Shown here one piece after another: positions 25,014 through 32,159 of a stretch of 32,159 nt of DNA. The translations under genes were made by a program, and so were the position numbers. The DNA comes from Betaproteobacteria bacterium Ga0077526 (GTDB taxonomy: Bacteria > Pseudomonadota > Gammaproteobacteria > Burkholderiales > Ga0077523), in contig LNDV01000037.1 of assembly GCA_001464765.1 (NCBI GenBank), positions 1 to 32,159 of the forward strand, written 5' to 3'. Within the stretch, counting starts at the first letter, position 1; every line of letters begins with the position of its first letter. The notes under the pieces are model-generated. The model saw only the letters and a program-made list of their open reading frames with translations, was not told the DNA's origin and searched no databases.

Positions 25014-26855
25014 ATGAACGACGCAGCGCCACCGCTTCCCGAGCCTTCTGCATCGGTACAGACGCAGGGGACCGATCCGTTCGCCGCGATTCGTCACGCG
25101 ACCATTCTCATGGTCGACGACGATCCGGTGATGCTGATTGCCGTCGAGGCCTTCCTCGACGAAGTGGGCTACGGCAGCTTCGTGACGACCTCCGAGCCGC
25201 GGGAGACGCTGAACCTCATCGCCGAACACCAGCCCGACGTCGTCCTGCTCGACCTGATGATGCCGGAGCTGAACGGATTCGAGGTGCTGTCCTCGATCCG
25301 GGCGACGGAGGAGCACCGCTACCTGCCGGTCATCGTGCTATCCGGCGAGTCGGACCCGACCGCAAGGCTTCGCGCCCTGGAACTGGGCGCCACGGACTTC
25401 CTGACCAAGCCGGTCGACCCGAGTGAACTGCAGCTTCGCGTCCGGAACACGCTCGCCTTCAAGGTGTATCAGGACCGCCTCGCGGACTACGACCCGCTGT
25501 CCGGATTGCGCAACCGGCGTCGCTTCGAATCCGATCTTCGCCAGACGCTCGGCAGCCTCGCCCCGCCCGCGGATTCCTGCGCGCTCCTGCACATCGATCT
25601 GGACCGCTTCAAGCAGGTCAACGACACGCTCGGCTATCGCATCGGCGACCGGTTGCTGAAGGCCGCGGCGAGACGCCTGGAGCAGATCGCGCACGACGTG
25701 GAAGCCGGACTCATTTCCGCCGTGAACGAGACCGATGCTCGCGTCAACGTCGCCCATATCTCCGGGAACGGCTTCGCGATGGTGCTGAGCGCGCTGCGCA
25801 ACCCGGACAATGCAGAACGGGTCACACGCGCGGTGATCAAGGGCTTCTCCATGCCCTTCAGTATCGATGAACACGAGCTGTTCGTCACAGTGAGCGTAGG
25901 CGTCGCGCTGCATCCCGTCGATGCGAGGGATGCCGACGCTCTGCTCGAGCACGCCGAGACCGCGATGTACCAGGCCAAGAGCCAGGGTCGCGGCACTCAC
26001 GCGTTCTTCTCGAACGACTTCAACAAGCGCGCGTCCGAGCGACTCAGCCTGGAGAGCGAACTGCGCCGCGCCATCGAGCGCGAGGAACTCCAGCTCCACT
26101 ATCAGCCCAAGGTGAGCCTGCTGACGGGCCGGATTCTCGGGGCGGAAGCCCTGATCCGCTGGAAGCATCCGACGCTCGGCATGGTGAGCCCCGTCCGGTT
26201 CATCCCGATCGCGGAGGAGACCGGCCTCATCGTCGATATCGGCCGATGGGTGATGGCGCAGGCGTGCCTGCAGCTCCGCCGCTGGAAAGATTCGGGACTG
26301 CCCCCGGTTTCGGTGTCGGTCAACGTCTCGCCCGCTCAGTTCAGCCGCTCGTCGCTCCTCAAGGACGTGAAGCAGTTGCTCGGCTCCACGAAGATCGATC
26401 CGAAGACGCTCGTGCTGGAAGTGACCGAAGGCGTGCTGATGTCGGACATCGAGGCCGCGGTGAATCTGCTGAAGACCGTGCGGGCAATGGGCGTGCGGCT
26501 CTCGGTGGACGACTTCGGCACCGGCTATTCGTCGCTTGCCTACCTGCGCCGTCTGCCGCTCGACGAACTCAAGATCGATCGCAGTTTCGTGATGGGTCTG
26601 CCGGCCGAGAAGGACTCGCTCGCGATCGTGCGTGCGGTCATCGCCATGGCCCACGCCCTCAACCTGAAGGTTGTCGCCGAAGGCGTGGAACTCGACGCCC
26701 AGCTCGAGGTGCTGCGCGCAGCGAAGTGCGACGAGTATCAGGGTTATCTGTGCAGCAAACCGGTGCCACCCGACGACTTCGCGGTGCTGCTCGAACGCAA
26801 GGGGTCGCGTCCGCGACCGTCGGGCTACGAAAGCGGGGAACGGCCCAGGTTTTAG
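25014..26855 (+). CDS. Response regulator with REC, degenerate GGDEF and EAL domains (cyclic-di-GMP phosphodiesterase)
   Basis: The 613-residue protein has a receiver domain (about 28-145) with VDDD, LLDLMMPELNG (D80) and LTKPVD. A GGDEF-type domain follows (about 150-330) with YDPLSGLRNRRRF and HIDLDRFKQVND, but its active-site loop reads SGNGF (250-254), so cyclase activity is very unlikely. The EAL domain (about 345-590) keeps its key motifs: GAEALIRWKHP (E378), NVSPAQF, LEVTEG, VDDFGTGYSS, LKIDRSF, AEGVELD and YQGYLCSKP. It should therefore hydrolyse cyclic-di-GMP. The receiver is the probable target of the upstream Hpt domain. No other output domain is present. REP-like repeats follow the gene. 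Confidence 0.95.
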   Translation: MNDAAPPLPEPSASVQTQGTDPFAAIRHATILMVDDDPVMLIAVEAFLDEVGYGSFVTTSEPRETLNLIAEHQPDVVLLDLMMPELNGFEVLSSIRATEEHRYLPVIVLSGESDPTARLRALELGATDFLTKPVDPSELQLRVRNTLAFKVYQDRLADYDPLSGLRNRRRFESDLRQTLGSLAPPADSCALLHIDLDRFKQVNDTLGYRIGDRLLKAAARRLEQIAHDVEAGLISAVNETDARVNVAHISGNGFAMVLSALRNPDNAERVTRAVIKGFSMPFSIDEHELFVTVSVGVALHPVDARDADALLEHAETAMYQAKSQGRGTHAFFSNDFNKRASERLSLESELRRAIEREELQLHYQPKVSLLTGRILGAEALIRWKHPTLGMVSPVRFIPIAEETGLIVDIGRWVMAQACLQLRRWKDSGLPPVSVSVNVSPAQFSRSSLLKDVKQLLGSTKIDPKTLVLEVTEGVLMSDIEAAVNLLKTVRAMGVRLSVDDFGTGYSSLAYLRRLPLDELKIDRSFVMGLPAEKDSLAIVRAVIAMAHALNLKVVAEGVELDAQLEVLRAAKCDEYQGYLCSKPVPPDDFAVLLERKGSRPRPSGYESGERPRF

Positions 26856-26903
26856 GGTGGCGGGGGAAGGGGGAAGGGTAACGAAACCATCCTCACCTCT
26901 GTC

Positions 26904-26924
26904 TCCTCTCCTTGAAGGAGAGGA
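26904..26924. repeat. Inverted repeat after the EAL regulator gene
   Basis: TCCTCTCCTT-G-AAGGAGAGGA is a 21-bp perfect palindrome with a one-base centre, 48 bp after the stop codon. It may end the operon transcript as a hairpin, but there is no T-run. Confidence 0.55.
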
Positions 26925-26945
26925 GGACCTGCTGCCAATGCCCAT

Positions 26946-26986
26946 GTCCCCGGAGTCGCGCCTGCGGCGCTCGTCCGGGCTACGCG
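26946..26986 (-). repeat. REP-like palindromic element, copy 3
   Basis: Plus-strand TCCCCGGAGTCGCGCC ... GGCGCTCGTCCGGGCTACG is the reverse complement of the elements after fbp. Confidence 0.8.
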
Positions 26987-27012
26987 CAACACACCTGCCC
27001 CCTCCTTCCGAT

Positions 27013-27055
27013 CCCCCGTAGCCCGGACGAGGCGCGCCGGCGCCGACTCCGGGAA
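27013..27055 (+). repeat. REP-like palindromic element, copy 4
   Basis: CCCCCGTAGCCCGGACGAGG, centre CGCGCCGGCGC, then CGACTCCGGGAAC. It faces copy 3 with a 26-bp spacer, forming an inverted pair. Confidence 0.8.
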
Positions 27056-27133
27056 CATCGCGAACACCAACCCTCCCGAAGAGTGCTCTGCTTCGCGGTA
27101 TTGCCCCTGCGGATCGATGCGACTTTGCCGTTA

Positions 27134-27150
27134 AAGGAGCTACCCCTAAG
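27134..27150 (+). promoter_or_regulatory. AAGGAG and TACCCCT motifs upstream of the second giant gene
   Basis: AAGGAG (27134-27139) is a good ribosome-binding match, but no in-frame ATG, GTG or TTG lies at normal spacing; the GTG at 27175 is 35 bases away. TACCCCT (27141-27147) fits the NarL/FixJ heptamer TACYYMT, but no paired inverted heptamer follows. Both are pattern matches only. Confidence 0.25.
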
Positions 27151-27174
27151 TCTGGCGATTCTCCCGTCCACAGC

Positions 27175-30100
27175 GTGAAGACCGAGACTCCGAAAGGTCC
27201 CTCGACGCGCCCACGCCTGCGCGAGCGCGGCACCGTCTCGCGCCCTCATTTCGAGCCGCTCGAATCCCGGCTTCTGATGTCCGCGGACGTCACCAGTTTG
27301 CCGTTCACGCCTCCGACCATCGAGCCCTCCCCGGCTTCCGCCGGCGTGCATGTCCTCGGACCGCGCGAGGTCATCGTCATCGATACCTCCCTGCCGGACT
27401 TCGAAACTCTGCGGGAGACCATAGGCGTCGACGCGCCGGATGCCGAAGTCCTCCTTCTCGACGCGACTCGCGACGCGTTCGATCAGATCGGCGAAAGGCT
27501 CGCCGCGGGGGAACCCGTCTCCGCCATTCATCTCGTCGCCCACGGACAGGTCGGCCAGTTCGTGATCCGTGGCGCGGTCATCGACGCGTCGGAGCTCGCC
27601 CGGCGAGCCGCCCAGCTCCAGGTCTGGAACCTGGACGACGGCGCCGACATCCTGCTCTACGGCTGCGACATCGCCTCCGGGCCCAACGGTGAAGCCTTCG
27701 TGCGGATGCTCGCGAGTCTCACGGGGGCTGACGTCGCGGCGAGTTCGAACCTGACCGGCCACTCCACACTCGGCGGTGACTGGACGCTCGAAGTCGCCAC
27801 CGGTGTGGTGGAAGCCCCCGCCCTCGCCATGCCGACCTGGACCCACGTCCTCAATCTGGTAGCCAACAACGGGGAGACCCGCGCGCATACCAACACGGCC
27901 GCAGTCCAGACCACCACGCCCTGGGGAGGCGGCAACGTCGCTGCCGACGCCGACGGCAACTTCGTCGTCACCTGGACGGACGACCGCGGCGGTACCAACG
28001 ACGTGTACGCCCGTGTGTTCGACAAGAACGGATCGCCCCAAAGCGCCGAGTTCCGGGTCAACACCACGACCGCCTCCGCCCAGGAGTGGCCCATGGCAGC
28101 CATGGACGTCGACGGCGACTTCGTCGTGTCCTGGCTGAGCAACGCCTCGGGCGACTGGGACGTCTATTTCCGGCGCTACGACAGCGCCGGCACGGCGCTG
28201 AGCGCCGAAACGCTCGTCAACACGACCACCGCGGGAGCGCAGGACGCCGCGGCGATCGCGATGGCCGACGACGGCTCGTTCGTCGTCACCTGGACCGACT
28301 TCACGGTGAACTCCGGCGATGTTCTGTTCCAGCGTTATGACGCAACCGGTACCGCGCAAGGCGCGAACACCGTGGCGAACTCCACGACCCTCGGCGCCCA
28401 GCAGTACTCGGACATCGCCGTGGACAGCGATGGCGACTTCGTCGTGGTGTGGGAGAGCGACAACCAGGACCTCCCGGCCACGTGGGGGATCTTCGGTCAG
28501 CGCTTCAACGCAGCGGGCATCGCGCAGGGTGCCGAGTTTCGCGTCAACACCGCCACCGCGGGCGATCAGGTGGTGCCGGAGATCGCCATGGCGTCGGACG
28601 GCTCGTTCGTCGTCACCTGGGAGGATTCCGTAGCCGACGGCTCCGGCCGCGCCGTACTGGCGCAGCGTTTCGACGCGACCGGTACCAAGCTGGGCGTCGC
28701 GTTCCAGGTCAACACGGAGACCTCGGGGGATCAGTGGCAGGCGAACGTCGACATGGAAGCGGGCGGCAGCTTCCTCATCGCCTGGCAGAGCGACTCCGGA
28801 CAGGACGGCGGCGGCAAGGGCATCTATGCCCGGCACTATGCGGCCGACGGCACCGCGCTCGGCGGCGAAGTGCTCGTGAACACCACGACCGCCAGCGACC
28901 AGGACCTCCCGAGCGTGGCCGTGGCCGACGACGACGCCGTGGTCGTCTGGCAGGGCAATGGCCCGGGAGACAGTTCGGGCGTCTTCTTCCAGCAGTACTC
29001 GGCGCTGTTGCCGACCACCACAATCGCCGTCGACACGACATCGGACGTGTCGGACGGTGATACCAGCAGCTTCCTGGCACTGCTGGTCGACAAAGGCGCC
29101 GACGGCTTCATTTCTCTTCGGGAAGCCATCGAAGCAGCCAACGGTCAGGTCGGCACCGACACGATCACTTTCGCAATCAGCGGCACGGGCACGCACACCA
29201 TCGTCGTGGGTTCCGCCTTGCCCAACATCACGGACGCCGCAATCCTCGACGGCAGCACCGACGACAGTTTCGCCGCCAACGGCAACGCGCCGGCCATCGT
29301 CATCGACGGCAACGGTCTTGCCGCCGACGGCCTGGTCCTGGCCATCGGTTCCGGCGGCAGTACCATCCGAGGCCTCGTGATCCGGGACTTCGGGACCACC
29401 GCCGCTCACGACGGCATCGAGATCCAGTCAGGGTCCGACGGCAACACCATCGCCGGCAACTATGTTGGCCAACTCACGACCGGTGGCAGCAACGCCGGTG
29501 CCGGCGAAGGCAACGCCGGATCCGGTATCCGCGTCGCCAGCGCGAACAACACGATCGGCGGCTCTGGTTCGAGCGATCGCAATGTGATCTCGGGCAACAC
29601 CGGTCATGGCATTCATCTCGCCGGAACCGGAAACACGGTGGCCGGCAACATCATCGGCCTCGATGCATCCGGGAGCGTGACCCTCGGAAACGGCGATGAC
29701 GGGGTGAGCATCCGTTTCGGCGCCGACAACAACCTCATCGGCGGCACCACGGCAGCCGCGCGAAACATCATCTCGGCCAACGGGCGCGGCGTTCTGATCA
29801 TCGACAACACGACGGGCAACACCGTCTCGGGCAACTACATCGGTACGGACATCACAGGCGAGCTGGACCGCGGCAACTCGCTCGCCGGTGTCGAGATCAA
29901 CGGTTCTTCGGGCAACACGGTAGGCGGCGGCTCGGTCAGTGCCCGCAACGTGATCTCCGGCAACGACATCGGGATCTATCTCAACGCCGCCGACAGCAAC
30001 ACCATCGCGTTCAACTACATCGGTACGGACGACGACGGTGTCCAGGCAGTGGGCAACGCGTTCGACGGAATCTCCGTGACCGATTCGAGCAACAACACGA

Positions 30101-32159
30101 TCGGCGGCGTCGGGGTCGGCAACCTCATTTCCGGCAACGGCGGCGACGGCATTCTGATGACCGGCGCCACATCCTCGGGAAACGTCATCCGCAGCAACTT
30201 GATCGGCACCACAGCAGCCGGCACGACGGTGCTCGGCAACGGCAGTGAGGGCATCACCCTGCAGGGCGTGGCGGGAACGCAGATCGGCGGCACGGCAGCG
30301 GGAGCCGGCAACGTGATCGCCGGCAGTGGGGCTGAGGGCATCTGGATCATCGACGGCGCAACCGGCACCCGCGTCGAAGGCAACGTCATCGGCACCGACA
30401 CGACGGGGACGATCGACCTGGGCAACGGCGCGGGCGGCATCCGGATCGGCAATGTCGGCGGCCCGGCCTCCGGCAACTGGATCGGCGGAATCACGGCCGA
30501 GGCGGGAAACGTGATCGCCTTCAACAACGAGGTGGGCGTTGGCGTGGACCAGACCGCCGCCGGCGCCTCCGTGGACAACCCGATTCTCGGCAACAGGATC
30601 TACGGCAACGACGACCTGGGGATCGACCTCGACGGCCTGTACTCGACGCCGTCCAGCGCGGGCGTCACACCGAACGATGTCGGCGACCCGGACACCGGCG
30701 GCAACGATCGTCTGAACTTTCCGGTGCTCACCACGGCGACGAGCGACGCGAACGGCACCGCGATCGTGGGCTCACTCGGTGCCGAGGCCGGCACGACCTA
30801 CCGCATCGAGTTCTTCGCCACGCGCCCGACGCTGGCGGACACGACGAACGGCGAAGGGGAGCGGTTCCTGGGCGCGATCTCCGTCACCACCGACGGCTCG
30901 GGCACCGCCTCGGTTTCGACAACGCTCACCGGCGTCTGGGTCAACAGCGGTGATCGGATCTCCGCGACGGCCACCGAGGATTTGGGGGGAGGCAGTTTCG
31001 GAAGCACCTCGGAGTTCTCCGGCAATGTGGTCGCAACGTCCGTCGGCATCGTCGTCGTGGACACGCTCAGTGACGTTGGCGACGGCACGGTGACCTCGAT
31101 TGCCGCTCTCGGCAATGCGCGCGGCGCCGACGGTCGAATCTCCCTGCGCGAAGCGATCGACGCCACCAACAACACATCAAACGGCGCATCGGCTGACAAG
31201 ATCGTCTTCGCTATCCCGACCGCCCTTGTGGGCGGCGTACATACCGTTTCGGTGACGAGCGCTCTCCCGACGATCCTGGATGCAGTCACGATCGACGGCA
31301 CCTCCGAACCCGACTTCTCCGGCACACCGATGATCGAGCTGGACGGTACGGGGGCCGGCGGATCGGTCAACGGCCTGCTGCTGGGCAGCGGATCGGGAAG
31401 CTCCACCGTGCGCGGACTGACGATCAATCGCTTCTCGGCCTCCGGCATCCGAATCGAGTCGAACGGGAACACGATCGCCGGCAACCATCTCGGGACCGAC
31501 ACGAGCGGTACGGTGGATCTCGGCAACGGCCATAGTGGCGTGATCATCTACGGCAGCAGCAACACGATCGGTGGATCGGCCACCGCCGACCGCAACGTCA
31601 TCTCGGGGAACAATGGCTACGGCGTGGTGATCGACACGGGATTCGCCGGCGGCAACACGAACGTGATCGCCGGCAACCGCATCGGAACCAATGCCGCCGG
31701 CACCGCAGCGCTCGGCAATACCTTCAACGGGGTATTCCTCGGCGGCACGGGCAACCGCGTCGGCGGAACGATCTCGGGGGAAGGCAACCTCATCAGCGGC
31801 AACGGGGACATCGGCCTTCGCATCGACGGCGCGACCGGGACGATCGTCCAGGGCAACCGCATCGGGACCAATGCCGCCGGAACCGCAGCAATCGCCAACG
31901 CCAACGGTATCCGACTTGCGTTCGGAACCACCGGCACGATCATCGGCGGCACGGTACCCGAGGCTCGCAACGTGATATCCGGCAACGCCGGGGCCGGCAT
32001 CGCAATCGACGACTCGACGACGACGTCGGTGCTCGGCAACTACATCGGCACCGACGGCTCCGGACTCGTCGCGCTGGGCAACACGGGTTCCGGCGTGTCG
32101 ATTCAGAACGGGTCACACACAAACGCCATCGGCGGCAGCGGCGCCAATGAAGGCAACGT
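27175..32159 (+). CDS. Second giant LEPR-XLL/DUF4347 protein with propeller-like and beta-helix repeats (3' end outside window)
   Basis: At least 1661 residues are encoded and the frame is still open at the window edge. A GTG at 27175 is taken as start because no in-frame ATG precedes the conserved N-terminus; this start is uncertain. The N-terminus is basic, then FEPLESRLLMSAD (LEPR-XLL-like), then DUF4347 (VAHGQVGQF with H123, LLYGCDIASG with C164, SLTGADVAAS and GGDWTLE). Seven repeats of about 53 residues follow (DGSFVVTWTD type). After these come a CSLREA-type module (ISLREAIEAAN), a beta-helix array (IGG...RNVISGN...GNYIGTD), a Cys-free linker, a second ISLREAIDATNN module and another beta-helix array. 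It is a paralogue of the first giant gene at the N-terminus only. Likely surface or secreted adhesin-type protein. Confidence 0.85.
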   Translation, partial: MKTETPKGPSTRPRLRERGTVSRPHFEPLESRLLMSADVTSLPFTPPTIEPSPASAGVHVLGPREVIVIDTSLPDFETLRETIGVDAPDAEVLLLDATRDAFDQIGERLAAGEPVSAIHLVAHGQVGQFVIRGAVIDASELARRAAQLQVWNLDDGADILLYGCDIASGPNGEAFVRMLASLTGADVAASSNLTGHSTLGGDWTLEVATGVVEAPALAMPTWTHVLNLVANNGETRAHTNTAAVQTTTPWGGGNVAADADGNFVVTWTDDRGGTNDVYARVFDKNGSPQSAEFRVNTTTASAQEWPMAAMDVDGDFVVSWLSNASGDWDVYFRRYDSAGTALSAETLVNTTTAGAQDAAAIAMADDGSFVVTWTDFTVNSGDVLFQRYDATGTAQGANTVANSTTLGAQQYSDIAVDSDGDFVVVWESDNQDLPATWGIFGQRFNAAGIAQGAEFRVNTATAGDQVVPEIAMASDGSFVVTWEDSVADGSGRAVLAQRFDATGTKLGVAFQVNTETSGDQWQANVDMEAGGSFLIAWQSDSGQDGGGKGIYARHYAADGTALGGEVLVNTTTASDQDLPSVAVADDDAVVVWQGNGPGDSSGVFFQQYSALLPTTTIAVDTTSDVSDGDTSSFLALLVDKGADGFISLREAIEAANGQVGTDTITFAISGTGTHTIVVGSALPNITDAAILDGSTDDSFAANGNAPAIVIDGNGLAADGLVLAIGSGGSTIRGLVIRDFGTTAAHDGIEIQSGSDGNTIAGNYVGQLTTGGSNAGAGEGNAGSGIRVASANNTIGGSGSSDRNVISGNTGHGIHLAGTGNTVAGNIIGLDASGSVTLGNGDDGVSIRFGADNNLIGGTTAAARNIISANGRGVLIIDNTTGNTVSGNYIGTDITGELDRGNSLAGVEINGSSGNTVGGGSVSARNVISGNDIGIYLNAADSNTIAFNYIGTDDDGVQAVGNAFDGISVTDSSNNTIGGVGVGNLISGNGGDGILMTGATSSGNVIRSNLIGTTAAGTTVLGNGSEGITLQGVAGTQIGGTAAGAGNVIAGSGAEGIWIIDGATGTRVEGNVIGTDTTGTIDLGNGAGGIRIGNVGGPASGNWIGGITAEAGNVIAFNNEVGVGVDQTAAGASVDNPILGNRIYGNDDLGIDLDGLYSTPSSAGVTPNDVGDPDTGGNDRLNFPVLTTATSDANGTAIVGSLGAEAGTTYRIEFFATRPTLADTTNGEGERFLGAISVTTDGSGTASVSTTLTGVWVNSGDRISATATEDLGGGSFGSTSEFSGNVVATSVGIVVVDTLSDVGDGTVTSIAALGNARGADGRISLREAIDATNNTSNGASADKIVFAIPTALVGGVHTVSVTSALPTILDAVTIDGTSEPDFSGTPMIELDGTGAGGSVNGLLLGSGSGSSTVRGLTINRFSASGIRIESNGNTIAGNHLGTDTSGTVDLGNGHSGVIIYGSSNTIGGSATADRNVISGNNGYGVVIDTGFAGGNTNVIAGNRIGTNAAGTAALGNTFNGVFLGGTGNRVGGTISGEGNLISGNGDIGLRIDGATGTIVQGNRIGTNAAGTAAIANANGIRLAFGTTGTIIGGTVPEARNVISGNAGAGIAIDDSTTTSVLGNYIGTDGSGLVALGNTGSGVSIQNGSHTNAIGGSGANEGN
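27925..29010 (+). repeat. Seven propeller-like coding repeats
   Basis: Each unit of about 156-165 bp encodes a pattern of DxDGxFVVxW, then a short loop, xxYARxFDxxG, and FxVNTTTxxxQ. Seven copies are counted, the last shorter. The number and the strand pattern suggest a seven-bladed beta-propeller. Confidence 0.7.
29420..32159 (+). repeat. Beta-helix coding repeats in two arrays
   Basis: Units of roughly 180-190 bp encode NTIGG-x-RNVISGN-x-GI-x-GNxIGTDxxG. Six IGG-type turns lie between 29550 and 30490, and at least four more between 31560 and the window end. A second CSLREA-type module (about 31030-31330) separates the two arrays. Confidence 0.8.

Noticed and set aside
25494..26000. Active diguanylate cyclase
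   Set aside because: The active-site loop is SGNGF, so the acidic residues needed for catalysis are missing.
26980..29409. 809-codon open frame opposite the second giant gene (also 22343-24376 opposite the kinase and 19840-21198 opposite the first giant gene)
   Set aside because: All are shadows of repetitive or GC-rich genes on the plus strand, with Arg/Gly/His-rich translations lacking any fold.
29420..32159. CRISPR-like regularly spaced repeats
   Set aside because: The repeats are in frame, degenerate at base level and encode beta-helix turns. There are no constant direct repeats with unique spacers.

Overview
The window is GC-rich bacterial chromosome. The gene order rpsU-yqeY-dnaG-rpoD, divergent from tsaD and convergent with plsY, together with a lysine/alanine-rich SWIB protein, suggests a proteobacterium and most likely a betaproteobacterium. 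That placement is an inference from gene content; there is no rRNA gene here to confirm it.

Left edge (1-784): the 3' part of a tyrosine-recombinase integrase runs in from outside the window and stops 5 bp from the 3' end of a CAU-anticodon tRNA. This looks like the edge of an integrated element lying to the left. Core block (869-7335): the macromolecular-synthesis genes rpsU, yqeY, dnaG and rpoD run leftwards with recognisable terminators, a promoter with a hairpin leader before dnaG, and a heat-shock-like promoter before rpoD. tsaD runs rightwards and overlaps plsY tail to tail.

Housekeeping and small genes (7385-15600): a cupin protein, a 42-residue membrane peptide with its own terminator, a DoxX-type membrane protein, a TonB-C-like secreted protein, Dps, a TPR protein, an orphan RecE-like PD-(D/E)XK nuclease, fructose-1,6-bisphosphatase, a SWIB-domain protein with a histone-H1-like tail, a secreted surface-antigen-like protein, MsrA, a CIA30-domain protein and D-aminoacyl-tRNA deacylase. 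REP-like palindromes follow fbp and recur later in the window.

Accessory right half (15682-32159): two giant surface-type proteins share an N-terminal LEPR-XLL-like motif and a DUF4347 domain. They flank a hybrid sensor kinase (TM-PAS-HisKA-HATPase-REC-Hpt) and a response regulator with REC, degenerate GGDEF and intact EAL domains. The first giant (2242 aa) carries cadherin-like repeats, including a 366-codon tandem duplication, and ends in a hydrophobic segment plus an acidic tail. The second (at least 1661 aa, open at the right edge) carries seven propeller-like repeats and long beta-helix arrays. The first three genes are tightly spaced and co-directional. The simplest reading is a phosphorelay that lowers cyclic-di-GMP and is coupled to large adhesin-like or self-processing surface proteins. 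This cluster is the best candidate for an undescribed system in the window. No secretion genes are visible for it.
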